Part shown: piece after piece, positions 33,985 through 42,205 of the stretch | How positions within the stretch are numbered: position 1 is the first letter of the stretch | Layout: the number at the start of each line of letters is the position of its first letter | Assembly (NCBI GenBank): GCA_964531105.1 | Contig: CAZHFN010000019.1 | Location: forward strand, 1-42,221 | DNA: 42,221 nucleotides | Direction of reading: 5' to 3' | From: UBA2256 sp964531105 | Lineage (GTDB): Bacteria; Spirochaetota; Spirochaetia; Treponematales; Rectinemataceae | The notes under the pieces: model-generated | Seen by the model: the letters and a program-made list of their open reading frames with translations, nothing else | The model's database searches: none | Told to the model about the DNA's origin: nothing | Made by a program: the position numbers and the translations under genes

Positions 33985-36273
33985 ATGAAGCGAAGACTCA
34001 TTACCTCAGCCCTGCCCTATGTCAACAATGTTCCCCACCTCGGGAATCTTATCCAGGTTTTATCGGCCGACGTGTTTGCCAGGTTTTGCAGACTCAGGGG
34101 CTATGAAACCCTCTACATCTGCGGTACCGACGAGTACGGAACCGCCACGGAAACCAAGGCTTTAGAGGAGGGCATAAGCCCCAGAGAGCTCTGCGACCGC
34201 TTTTTTACGATGCACAGGGATATCTATTCCTGGTTTGGAATAGCCTTTGACAAGTTTGGCCGCACCTCGGCGCCAGAACATACCGAAATCACCCAATCCA
34301 TTTTTCTGGACCTGGACAAAAACGGTTTCATAACCCAGCAGACAATAGAGCAGCTTCATTGCGACAGTTGCGGAAGGTTCCTGGCTGATCGCTACGTTCG
34401 CGGAACCTGCCCCTCCTGTGGCTATGCGGGAGCCAGGGGTGACCAGTGCGAGCAATGCGGCAAGCTTCTGGAGCCTACGGAGCTCAAGGAACCCCAATGC
34501 TCCACCTGCGGTTCCACGCCCCACCTGAAAGAGACCACCCATCTGTACATAGATTTACCCAAGCTCAAATACAAGCTGGAACCCTGGCTGAACAAGGCCA
34601 GCACCGAGGGTTTCTGGGCCAAGAACGCTGTACAGATGACACAGGCCTGGCTGAGGGACGGCCTCAAGCCCAGAGCCATCACCAGAGATTTGAAGTGGGG
34701 CATTCCCGTGCCCAAGAAGGGTTTTGAAAACAAGGTATTCTACGTCTGGTTCGATGCCTGCATAGGCTATGTGTCCATGACCGCGGGCCTGGGCGCGGAG
34801 AAGGGCTTCGATTGGAAATCCTGGTGGCAGAACCCCGAAGAAGTGGATCTATTCCAGTTCATCGGAAAGGATAATATTCCCTTCCACACCGTCATCTTCC
34901 CCTCCAGCCAACTGGGCACCGGCAAGAACTGGACCATGCTCCACCACATGTCCAGTTCCGAATATCTCAACTATGAAGCGGGCAAATTCTCCAAATCCAA
35001 GGGCATAGGAGTTTTTGGCACCGATGTGATGGAAACCGGTATTCCTGCAGACCTGTGGCGCTTCTATATTTTCTGGAACCGGCCCGAGACTTCGGACTAC
35101 ACCTTCACCTGGGCCGACTTTCTGGAAAAGATCAATGGAGAACTCATAGGAAACCTGGGAAACTTGGCCAATAGAACCCTCAGCTTTATCTCCAGGTATT
35201 ACGGCGGCGCTATCCCTCAAGGCAAGGCCGACGAGGTGTTCTGGAAAAAAGCCCGGGAAATCGAATCGAGGGTTACAGAATACCTGGAAAGGGCAGACCT
35301 CAGGGATGCCCTGAGGGAAGTGTTCCAGCTCTCCGATTTGGCCAATAAGCGTTTCCAGGACTCTGAGCCCTGGAAGACCAGGATCTCCGATCCTGAAAAA
35401 GCCGAATCCCTTCTTTGCGATCTCTGTTACATACTAAAGGACCTGGCGGTCATGCTCCATCCATTCCTTCCCCAGGCGGCGGAAAAGCTGGCATCCCAGC
35501 TGGGCCTGCGCATCGGAGCCGGATTCCTGGACTGGTCATCTCTGGGCAAGCAGGAGGGCTTGAAGAATGTCCAAGGCACAGGTCTTCTTTTTAATAAACT
35601 GGAAGAAAGCTATATAGCCCAGCTCAGGGAACGCTATTCAGGCTCCCAGAAGGAAAGAGCGGAGCGAAACCAGGTGGAGAGCAAAGCCAGCCCAGAGCCT
35701 ACTGCAGCGCCGGTTCCTGTAGCCCCAGCCCCGGTGGCTAAAGCCATCCCCTTGGCCGACCTGCCTCAGGAGGAGCGTTTTGCTCGGCTGGTGGCTCTCA
35801 GGGTTGCCAAAATTGTTAAAATCGAGCGGCACCCCAAGGCGGACAAGCTCTATATAGAAACCCTAGACGACGGATCGGGGCAGGAGAGAGTGATAGTGTC
35901 GGGCCTTGTGCCTTTCTATCGTGAAGAAGAGCTTTTAGGCAAACATATTGTCCTGGTGGACAACCTCAAGCCAGCCAAGCTGAGGGGAGTCGAATCCAGG
36001 GGCATGCTCTTGGCGGCCTCCAAAATAGACGAAACCAATGGCTCAAAGGAAATGGTGGAAGTACTCGAGGCGCCCTGGGCTACTCCTGGTACTTCGGTTC
36101 TGGCCGAGGGCATGGAAGGCATAGCTCCTTCTCAGGTGCAGATCGACGCCGATACCTTCTTTTCCATTCCCCTCGTTGCGGTTGAAGGCACAGCCATGGC
36201 TGGCAAGGCCAGTCTCAAGGCTGAGGGTAGGGCCATAGTCCTGGAAAAGGTGCGTAACGGCGAAATAGGATGA
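33985..36273 (+). CDS. metG: Methionyl-tRNA synthetase
   Basis: 762 residues. MetRS charges tRNA-Met, both initiator and elongator. ATG 33985 starts the family sequence RRLITSALPYVNNVPHLGN (HIGH motif as HLGN); an upstream TTG at 33973 is inside the -10 region. A four-knuckle zinc domain follows (Cys-x2-Cys pairs between about residues 127 and 175), then KFSKSKG (KMSKS motif), an anticodon-binding helical domain, a Pro/Ala-rich linker (about 555-590), and a C-terminal EMAP-II-like tRNA-binding OB fold (FARLVALRVAKIVKIERHPKA onward). All parts are intact. Overlaps the next gene by 4 bases. Confidence 0.97.
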   Translation: MKRRLITSALPYVNNVPHLGNLIQVLSADVFARFCRLRGYETLYICGTDEYGTATETKALEEGISPRELCDRFFTMHRDIYSWFGIAFDKFGRTSAPEHTEITQSIFLDLDKNGFITQQTIEQLHCDSCGRFLADRYVRGTCPSCGYAGARGDQCEQCGKLLEPTELKEPQCSTCGSTPHLKETTHLYIDLPKLKYKLEPWLNKASTEGFWAKNAVQMTQAWLRDGLKPRAITRDLKWGIPVPKKGFENKVFYVWFDACIGYVSMTAGLGAEKGFDWKSWWQNPEEVDLFQFIGKDNIPFHTVIFPSSQLGTGKNWTMLHHMSSSEYLNYEAGKFSKSKGIGVFGTDVMETGIPADLWRFYIFWNRPETSDYTFTWADFLEKINGELIGNLGNLANRTLSFISRYYGGAIPQGKADEVFWKKAREIESRVTEYLERADLRDALREVFQLSDLANKRFQDSEPWKTRISDPEKAESLLCDLCYILKDLAVMLHPFLPQAAEKLASQLGLRIGAGFLDWSSLGKQEGLKNVQGTGLLFNKLEESYIAQLRERYSGSQKERAERNQVESKASPEPTAAPVPVAPAPVAKAIPLADLPQEERFARLVALRVAKIVKIERHPKADKLYIETLDDGSGQERVIVSGLVPFYREEELLGKHIVLVDNLKPAKLRGVESRGMLLAASKIDETNGSKEMVEVLEAPWATPGTSVLAEGMEGIAPSQVQIDADTFFSIPLVAVEGTAMAGKASLKAEGRAIVLEKVRNGEIG

Positions 36274-37451
36274 ACGCTCCTGCCAGCCCCACTATGGAGA
36301 GGCCAGGGGCTCCGCTTAAAATCACGCTCTCCCCACTTTTCTCTCAAAAAAAACCTGATGCGAGAGTTCCTGAATCCGACAAAGAGCCTCAGGACATGCA
36401 AATCGCACAGGAAGCCCCTCGAAGTTTCATGCAGAGCCTTTTCTGGGCAAGGTTCAAGTCCTCCACGGGTTGGAAATCCTTTCAGGTAGAATACCAAGAC
36501 CCGGATGGCCGGACTGCCGAACTTCTAGTCCTGCAGCGCCCCCTGATCCTGGGGTTTTCCTTTGCCTATGTGCCCCACGGTCCGGCCTTTTCCGCTTATA
36601 ATCAAAAGGGTAGGGAATACCTCGAAACCCTGGCCGCAGCACTGCTGCCCCATCTGGATTCCAGGCTTCTTTTTATCCGCTTCGATCTGGGCTGGGAAAT
36701 TCCTCCAGGAAACTCCGACAACCTTCTAGACCTGTTCTCAGGAAAACTGAGAAGAGGAAGCGCTGTTCAAGTGCCCGATACGGTAATCCTGGACCTCGGT
36801 AAAACCGAGGCCGAGCTGCTTTCGGCCATGAAACCTAAATGGCGCTACAATATAAGGCTCGCCGAAAAGCGGGGTGTGGAAATTTCGCGCCAGGGTTCCG
36901 AAGGCTTGCCCATATTCTACGAGCTTTACAGGACAACAGCCTTGCGGGACGGCATAGCCATCCATCCCTTAAGTTACTATGAGAAGCTCTTCGATACAGC
37001 CAGGGCAGAGGAAAAGGGTACAGCAGAAGAACCCAGGCTATCTGTCTGGGTAGCCAGTCATGAATCCGAGCCATTGGCGGCTATCATAACTCTCTACCAG
37101 GCCAAACAAGCTATTTACCTTTACGGCGCCTCATCCGATCAAAAACGCAATCTCATGCCCGCCTACGCCATCCAATGGTCAGCCATAAAGGCAGCCCAAA
37201 AAGAAGGCTGCGCGTTCTACGATTTTTTTGGCATTCCCCCCAACGACGATCCTTCACATCCCATGGCCGGGCTCTATCTTTTCAAGACTGGCTTTGGAGG
37301 AAGGATAGTGCATAGGCTGGGATCCGTTGATTATTCTGCTCAGCCGCTTCTCTATGGGCTTTTCCGGACTGCAGAGACTATACGCCTTTTCTGGTATAAG
37401 AAAATCAAGAAATTATTAAAGAAAAGTACGGCCAAGTCCGCAGGAGCCTAG
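36270..37451 (+). CDS. FemAB/FemX family peptidoglycan aminoacyltransferase
   Basis: 393 residues, starting as ATGA over the metG stop. Fem enzymes use aminoacyl-tRNA to add amino acids to lipid II for peptidoglycan cross-bridges. Family features: FSFAYVPHGPAF, the core LLSAMKPKWRYNIRLAEKRGVEI, the second GNAT-like half with IITLYQAKQAIYLYGASSDQKRNLMPAYAIQW, and FYDFFGIPP. The first ~50 residues are a Pro-rich extension not found in typical members; Met 53 is an alternative start. The coil seen in staphylococcal FemA is absent, so it is more like FemX/MurM-type without the long arm. The amino acid used is unknown. Coupling to metG suggests, but does not prove, a link with aminoacyl-tRNA. Confidence 0.85.
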   Translation: MNAPASPTMERPGAPLKITLSPLFSQKKPDARVPESDKEPQDMQIAQEAPRSFMQSLFWARFKSSTGWKSFQVEYQDPDGRTAELLVLQRPLILGFSFAYVPHGPAFSAYNQKGREYLETLAAALLPHLDSRLLFIRFDLGWEIPPGNSDNLLDLFSGKLRRGSAVQVPDTVILDLGKTEAELLSAMKPKWRYNIRLAEKRGVEISRQGSEGLPIFYELYRTTALRDGIAIHPLSYYEKLFDTARAEEKGTAEEPRLSVWVASHESEPLAAIITLYQAKQAIYLYGASSDQKRNLMPAYAIQWSAIKAAQKEGCAFYDFFGIPPNDDPSHPMAGLYLFKTGFGGRIVHRLGSVDYSAQPLLYGLFRTAETIRLFWYKKIKKLLKKSTAKSAGA

Positions 37452-37496
37452 ACCCGTATCTCTCATGATTCATCCTTATTTCGGATCGGTGGCTTC

Positions 37497-38036
37497 TCAA
37501 ACTTCTCCGAATATCAAGCCCTTGAATACGTGGATAATCGCATCTTCGGATTTCCATGATCCCGGACGCAGGCCGGCCTTGCGGCATACCTGATCGAGGA
37601 AGGTAAGGCGATCCCATCCGTATTCAACCGCAACCTGGGGCAGCAATACTCCCGACATGCCCTTGTAGTGGATATACAGACCATGGCGGCCAACTTCCAC
37701 GAGTGTGGGGTCGTGAATCCTCTCCAGAGCTCCGAGTATGCTTATTTCGATTGTAAGAGATGGCAGTTCTTTTTCTTCCACGGGTTCGAATCTCGGATCT
37801 TCGAAGGCGGCGGCCATTGCCATCTGGGCGATGGTTTCCTCCAGAGGTAAATCGCTCATCATCCTGCCTATGCAGCCCCTGAGCATTCCTTGCCGTTTTA
37901 AGGTTACGAAGGCGCCTAAGCGCTCCTGGCATTCGAGGCCGCCGACATCGGGTACGGAATGGAATTGCCGCTCTATTGAAGCTCTGGCGATCTTCAGCAG
38001 CAGGTCTTTATCCCGTTTGGAAATTTCAAGATGCAT
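37497..38036 (-). CDS. AMMECR1 domain protein
   Basis: 179 residues from ATG at complement 38036 with GAGGT upstream; a GTG at 38042 is an alternative. AMMECR1 is a widely conserved family with no settled biochemical role. Signature motifs are clear: LRGCIGRMMSDLPLEETIAQM, AAAFEDPRFEPV, LTIEISIL and HGLYIHYKGMSGVLLPQVAVE, then VCRKAGLRPGSW. Length is usual for the single-domain form. It follows the MEMO gene directly with overlap or a 2-base gap, a pairing found across bacteria and archaea, often with a radical SAM gene that is not in this window. Confidence 0.93.
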   Translation of the reverse strand: MHLEISKRDKDLLLKIARASIERQFHSVPDVGGLECQERLGAFVTLKRQGMLRGCIGRMMSDLPLEETIAQMAMAAAFEDPRFEPVEEKELPSLTIEISILGALERIHDPTLVEVGRHGLYIHYKGMSGVLLPQVAVEYGWDRLTFLDQVCRKAGLRPGSWKSEDAIIHVFKGLIFGEV

Positions 38037-38038
38037 GG

Positions 38039-38890
38039 TCACCTCGAAAAGGCTACGGCGCCGTATCCCACCACTGGATCACCCGGTTCGGCCAGGACGG
38101 CGGAGCTACCCATTCCCAGTATATGGGAATCCATGCCCGAGGACAGGGATGAGCGTAAATATGCGGCAACGATTCTTCCGCCGCAGAAGGAAGAAGGGTT
38201 CTGATAATAGTGACGCAGAGCCTCGATATCCTTTCGCTCAATTGCCTCCAGAATACCTGCGCTGAAACTGAGGCAGAGATCTGGATTGTCGTCCACCGCC
38301 AGGTTGCTGGTGAGCACAAAAAGGGTGGAGGCTATTCTATCGCCCAGGGAAAACTGAAGATTGGTCAAAAGAGAGTCCAGGGCAGGCTCTTCACAGGAGC
38401 TTACGATGATGGGCAGAATGATGGCGGAAGGGAATATTCGGGCTGCGAAAATCAGCTGCATTTCTATCGAATGTTCCTCCAGAAAAGGAATGTCGTCGAA
38501 ATGTACCTGAGTGCTGCAGTGGACGAGTTCCTTTGCCAGGGCTCTGTCCACTGAAAAAGTGGCCGTAGGCAGGGCAAAATGGTGGAGTTCAGGTATGAAA
38601 ATCCCCTCTTCGAAATTGCGGTGGGAAGGACTGATGATGACTATTGTACCCACGTCCCTGGCTGAAGTTGCCTTCCAGGCCCTGGCCTCGATGCTGCCTG
38701 AATACTCAAGGCTGCCATGGGGGCTGACAATAGCCGAGCAATGCCCGCTGGAGCTTTCGACTCCATCCAGAAGGCTGATTATTCTGGCATCCAGCTCATG
38801 AGCCAAGGCAGGGTAGAAGAGGCCGGCCACCATGGGTTCCCGGAGATGGTTTGGCTTAATGCGTCCTTGTGATATTTCCGCCGTATCCAT
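38039..38890 (-). CDS. MEMO family protein with altered metal-site motif
   Basis: 283 residues. MEMO proteins resemble class III extradiol dioxygenases but have no agreed activity; the human member binds metal. Seen: LREPMVAGLFYP, SPHGSLEYSGS (His 58), IISPSHRNFEEG (His 90), EEHSIEMQLIF, SSFCGGRI (Cys 236) and GDPVVGYGAVAF. The usual S-D-L-S-H-Y motif that supplies a further His is here SNLAVDDN (195-202), with no His. AMMECR1 follows directly. No SD precedes the ATG; the promoter at 38897-38924 would start the RNA at the ATG. Confidence 0.9.
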   Translation of the reverse strand: MDTAEISQGRIKPNHLREPMVAGLFYPALAHELDARIISLLDGVESSSGHCSAIVSPHGSLEYSGSIEARAWKATSARDVGTIVIISPSHRNFEEGIFIPELHHFALPTATFSVDRALAKELVHCSTQVHFDDIPFLEEHSIEMQLIFAARIFPSAIILPIIVSSCEEPALDSLLTNLQFSLGDRIASTLFVLTSNLAVDDNPDLCLSFSAGILEAIERKDIEALRHYYQNPSSFCGGRIVAAYLRSSLSSGMDSHILGMGSSAVLAEPGDPVVGYGAVAFSR

Positions 38891-38896
38891 GAGACT

Positions 38897-38924
38897 AGTA
38901 TAAGACTATACTTGAGAAATTCAA
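38897..38924 (-). promoter_or_regulatory. Promoter for memo-AMMECR1, placing the start site at the ATG
   Basis: On the minus strand: TTGAAT (38924-38919), 16-base spacer, TATACT (38902-38897). Six bases (AGTCTC) separate the -10 box from the ATG at 38890, so transcription should begin on or beside the A. Confidence 0.5.
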
Positions 38925-38948
38925 TGAAATTGAGGATTTTTCTAGACT
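38920..38948 (+). promoter_or_regulatory. Possible promoter for the NtrC-type regulator
   Basis: TTCAAT (38920-38925), 17-base spacer, TAGACT (38943-38948), each matching consensus at four of six positions. It overlaps the -35 region of the divergent memo promoter. Predicted leader about 45 bases. Confidence 0.25.
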
Positions 38949-38999
38949 AAGATGAGTTATACGGGTCTGCCAAGGCTATGTAGAGCAGGAGTGTGCTGT

Positions 39000-40379
39000 A
39001 TGCGAATTCTCATTGTGGATGACGAAAAGAAGATGGCTGAATCGATTCGCGACTATTTCGAGCCAGAAGGTCTTGAATCGGACATCGCTTCCAACGGAGA
39101 GGAGGGGCGGCGAAAGCTCGAAGAAAAAGCCTATGACGCCCTGGTGTCGGATCTTCGCATGCCCGGCTTGGACGGCATGAGCCTGCTTCGCTGGGTGAGG
39201 GAAGAAGGGCCCGATATTCCGGTAATAATGATATCTGCCCATGGAGAGATCCGGGACGCGGTGGAGGCTATGAGGGTAGGGGCATACGATTATTTGGTAA
39301 AGCCCTTTGACCCCGATGAGTTGTTGCTGAAACTGCGCAAAGCGGTGGAAAACAGGCGGCTTAGGCTCTCTGTGGCCGCGGGCATGAGCGGAAAAGCCAA
39401 GGACGAAATGATAGGGGAGAGTCCTGCTATGCGGGAGGTGGACAGAATTCTGGCCAAGGCCTCTCCCTCGGGGGCAACAATCCTCATAACCGGTCAAAGC
39501 GGTACCGGCAAGGAAGTGGCCGCAAGGATTTCCCATCGTTACTCGAAAAGGGAAGGCCCCTTCGTCCCTATTAATATGGGTGCCTTTCCAGAGCAGCTCC
39601 TGGAGAGCGAGCTTTTCGGTTACGAAAAGGGAGCTTTTACGGGTGCCGATAGCCGCAAGCAGGGTCTCTTTGAAAGCGCCCAGGGCGGTACGCTGTTTCT
39701 GGATGAAATTTCCGAAATGCCCCTCCATCTCCAGGTTAAGCTGCTCAGGGTAATACAGGAACGCAAGGTTCAGCGCCTGGGCTCCCTTAAGGGAAGCCCC
39801 GTGGATTTCAGGCTTGTGGCGGCCACCAACAGGGATTTGGAAGGGGAAGTCAAGGCAGGGAAATTCAGAGAGGATCTTTATTACAGGATAAACGTTATTC
39901 GTATACAGCTTCCTCCCCTCAGGGAAAGATCGGAGGATATTCCCCTTCTCGCAGGAGCCTTCCTGTCCAGGGTTTCAGGCACCTTAGGCAGGAAATCCAT
40001 GGAGCTGGGAGATGATGCCCTCGAAATCCTGATGCGCTATGATTTCCCTGGCAATGTGAGGGAGCTGGAGAACGCCATAGAACGGGCATGCATTCTCTGT
40101 GAAGGCGATATCCTGAGGGCCAGGGATTTCGATTTTCTTAAACCAGCCAAGTCACAGAACCATCCAGGGAAGGAACTTTCTCCTGCAATACTGAAGGAAG
40201 GCTTACACCGAAAGGAACCTGCAAGCCTCGAGGAGATGGAAAAACAAGCCATTGAGGAAGCTCTGGCAAGAAATGGCTTTCATAGGGAGAGAACCGCCAG
40301 CGAATTGGGCATTTCAAGGCGAACCCTCCTCAACAAGATGAAAGCCTACGGCATGGAGGATTTGCTTGACAGGTCCTGA
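39000..40379 (+). CDS. NtrC-type sigma-54-dependent response regulator
   Basis: 459 residues from ATG 39000, AGGAG at 38987-38991. Receiver domain (1-120): acidic pair Asp 7/Asp 8, phospho-acceptor Asp 51 in VSDLRMPGLDG, and Lys 101 in VKPF. AAA+ domain (about 137-370): Walker A GQSGTGKE (165-172), sigma-54-contact loop GAFTGA (211-216), Walker B GGTLFLDE (229-236), and FREDLYYRINVIRIQLPPLRER. C-terminal Fis-type helix-turn-helix (about 425-455, ERTASELGISRRTLLNKMK). All key residues are intact, so it should activate sigma-54 promoters when phosphorylated. No partner histidine kinase is in the window and its target is unknown. Confidence 0.94.
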   Translation: MRILIVDDEKKMAESIRDYFEPEGLESDIASNGEEGRRKLEEKAYDALVSDLRMPGLDGMSLLRWVREEGPDIPVIMISAHGEIRDAVEAMRVGAYDYLVKPFDPDELLLKLRKAVENRRLRLSVAAGMSGKAKDEMIGESPAMREVDRILAKASPSGATILITGQSGTGKEVAARISHRYSKREGPFVPINMGAFPEQLLESELFGYEKGAFTGADSRKQGLFESAQGGTLFLDEISEMPLHLQVKLLRVIQERKVQRLGSLKGSPVDFRLVAATNRDLEGEVKAGKFREDLYYRINVIRIQLPPLRERSEDIPLLAGAFLSRVSGTLGRKSMELGDDALEILMRYDFPGNVRELENAIERACILCEGDILRARDFDFLKPAKSQNHPGKELSPAILKEGLHRKEPASLEEMEKQAIEEALARNGFHRERTASELGISRRTLLNKMKAYGMEDLLDRS

Positions 40380-40443
40380 AATCTAGGGCCATAGTTAAAG
40401 TGAAAAAAATACCCATATCCAAAGTCATGTGCAGGAGGATCCA

Positions 40444-42129
40444 ATGAAACGAACACTTATCGGTCTGGTACTCTTGGCGGCGGGGCTTTCCATGGCCTTT
40501 GCCCAGACTCCGGTAAACCTCTACGGAAGAGGTGCACAGGGAGTCAACGGTGTGGTAGCAGCGGCTAAACCCGAGGCTTCCCAGGTAGGCGTCGATATTC
40601 TCAAAGCCGGCGGCAATGCGGTGGACGCGGCCATAGCCACGGCCTTCGCCTTGGGCGTGCTGGAGCCCAACGCCTCCGGAGTAGGCGGCGGCGGATTCAT
40701 GATCATCAAAATGGCCGACATGGCCGAAGCCGTAGTGGTTGATTTCAGGGAGACGGCGCCGGCTGCAGCCCACGACAAAATGTACCTGGGCACCGACGGT
40801 AAGGTAATTCCCAAATCCACTTACGAGGGCGGCCTCTCTGTGGGCGTCCCCGGCGAGGTCAAGGGACTGCTGTATGCCTTCGACCACTATGGTTCGGGCA
40901 AGCTCTCCAGGATGGACATCATCCAGCCGGCTATAAGTTGGGCAGTGAAGGGCGTTCCCGTCACCGTCAACCTGGCCACTATAATCAAGGACAATTACGA
41001 AAAACTGGTCAAATATGAAGAGGGTACCAAAATCTACCTGGACGACGGGCTTCCCTTCGAGGTAGGCGACAGCTTTAAAAATCTTGATCTAGCCAATACC
41101 CTAGCTAAGATAGGCATCTACGGCGAGGACGCGGTCTACAAGGGCGAAATCGCCCAGGCCATCGTCGACGAAGTCCGCAAGAGAGGCGGCGTGCTCTCCC
41201 TTGAAGACCTGGCCAACTACGAGGTCAAGATCCGCAAGCCCGTGAAGGGCAGCTACAGAGGTTATACGGTTCTCTCCGTACCTCCCGCCTCTTCGGGCGG
41301 CACCCATCTGGTGCAGATGCTCAACATCATGGAGAACTTTGATGTAGCCGCATCGGTACAGGGCAGCGCGGCCAACGCCCACCTCTGGGCCGAGACCCTC
41401 AAGATGACCTTTGCCGATCGCTCCAAGTTCATGGCGGATACCGATTTCGTAAAGGTGCCCTTAGCCGGTCTTAGCTCCAAGGACTACGCCAAGACCCTGG
41501 CCGCCAAGATCGACAAGGCCAAACCCATGGCCTCAGGCACGGCTGGCGATCCCTCCAAATACGAGTCGGGATCCACAACCAGTCTTTCTGTCATGGATAA
41601 AAATGGCAACATGGTCAACATCACCAAGTCCATCAACTACTTCTTCGGCTCCGGCGTTGTAGTTCCCGGTACCGGCATAATCATGAACGACCACATGGAC
41701 GACTTCGTGCCAACCCCCGGATCGGTCAACTCTGTCCAGCCCGGCAAGCGTCCCCTCTCCTCCATGAGTCCCACCCTGGTTCTGGATCCCAAGGGCAGGT
41801 CCTTCATGACCCTGGGCTCCCCCGGCGCCACCAGGATATTCCCCACAGTGGCCCAGGTTATCTCCAACGTAGTCGATTTCGGCATGCCCATCCAGGATGC
41901 CATTCTGGCTCCACGAGTCTTCCAGATGGCCTCCGGCGCCATCAACCTCGAAGGCAGGTATTCCATCAACACCTACGAAGCGCTCAAAAAGATGGGCCAC
42001 ACCGTGACAGTACGCGGCGACTGGGACGCCTACTTCGGCGGCGTGCATGCAGTCCTTTACGACTATGATGCCGGCCTCCTCTATGGCGGCGCAGATCCCC
42101 GTAGAGACGGCCAGGCAGCGGCCTTCTGA
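40444..42129 (+). CDS. ggt: Secreted gamma-glutamyltranspeptidase
   Basis: 561 residues from ATG 40444 with AGGAGG seven bases upstream. GGT cleaves the gamma-glutamyl bond of glutathione and related peptides outside the cytoplasm, and autoprocesses into two subunits at a Thr. Signal peptide 1-20 ends AFA before QTP. Family motifs: GGNAVDAAIATAFALGV, GVGGGGFMIIK, FRETAP, and the processing site GSTTSLSV with the likely nucleophile Thr 378. Then RPLSSMSPTLVLD and SPGATRI. Two variations are seen: the residue after Thr-Thr is Ser where His is common, and the substrate-loop reads NDHMDDF rather than NNEMDDF. It follows the sigma-54 activator by 64 bases, in which I saw no sigma-54 promoter. Confidence 0.94.
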   Translation: MKRTLIGLVLLAAGLSMAFAQTPVNLYGRGAQGVNGVVAAAKPEASQVGVDILKAGGNAVDAAIATAFALGVLEPNASGVGGGGFMIIKMADMAEAVVVDFRETAPAAAHDKMYLGTDGKVIPKSTYEGGLSVGVPGEVKGLLYAFDHYGSGKLSRMDIIQPAISWAVKGVPVTVNLATIIKDNYEKLVKYEEGTKIYLDDGLPFEVGDSFKNLDLANTLAKIGIYGEDAVYKGEIAQAIVDEVRKRGGVLSLEDLANYEVKIRKPVKGSYRGYTVLSVPPASSGGTHLVQMLNIMENFDVAASVQGSAANAHLWAETLKMTFADRSKFMADTDFVKVPLAGLSSKDYAKTLAAKIDKAKPMASGTAGDPSKYESGSTTSLSVMDKNGNMVNITKSINYFFGSGVVVPGTGIIMNDHMDDFVPTPGSVNSVQPGKRPLSSMSPTLVLDPKGRSFMTLGSPGATRIFPTVAQVISNVVDFGMPIQDAILAPRVFQMASGAINLEGRYSINTYEALKKMGHTVTVRGDWDAYFGGVHAVLYDYDAGLLYGGADPRRDGQAAAF

Positions 42130-42152
42130 TTTATAAATAACGTGAACAAAGC

Positions 42153-42180
42153 GGGGCGCCCCCGGCCACAGCGGCGCCCC
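42153..42180 (+). terminator. GC-rich hairpin after ggt
   Basis: GGGGCGCC (42153-42160) pairs with GGCGCCCC (42173-42180) over 8 bp with a 12-base loop, 24 bases after the ggt stop. No T-run follows, so it may protect the 3' end or act as a factor-dependent stop rather than a classic intrinsic terminator. Confidence 0.5.
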
Positions 42181-42205
42181 CCAGTATTGTAAGGTTTACC
42201 CCTGC

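Noticed and set aside
40380..40443. Sigma-54 promoter before ggt
   Set aside because: Expected from the neighbouring activator, but no GG-N10-GC pattern with reasonable flanks was found in these 64 bases.
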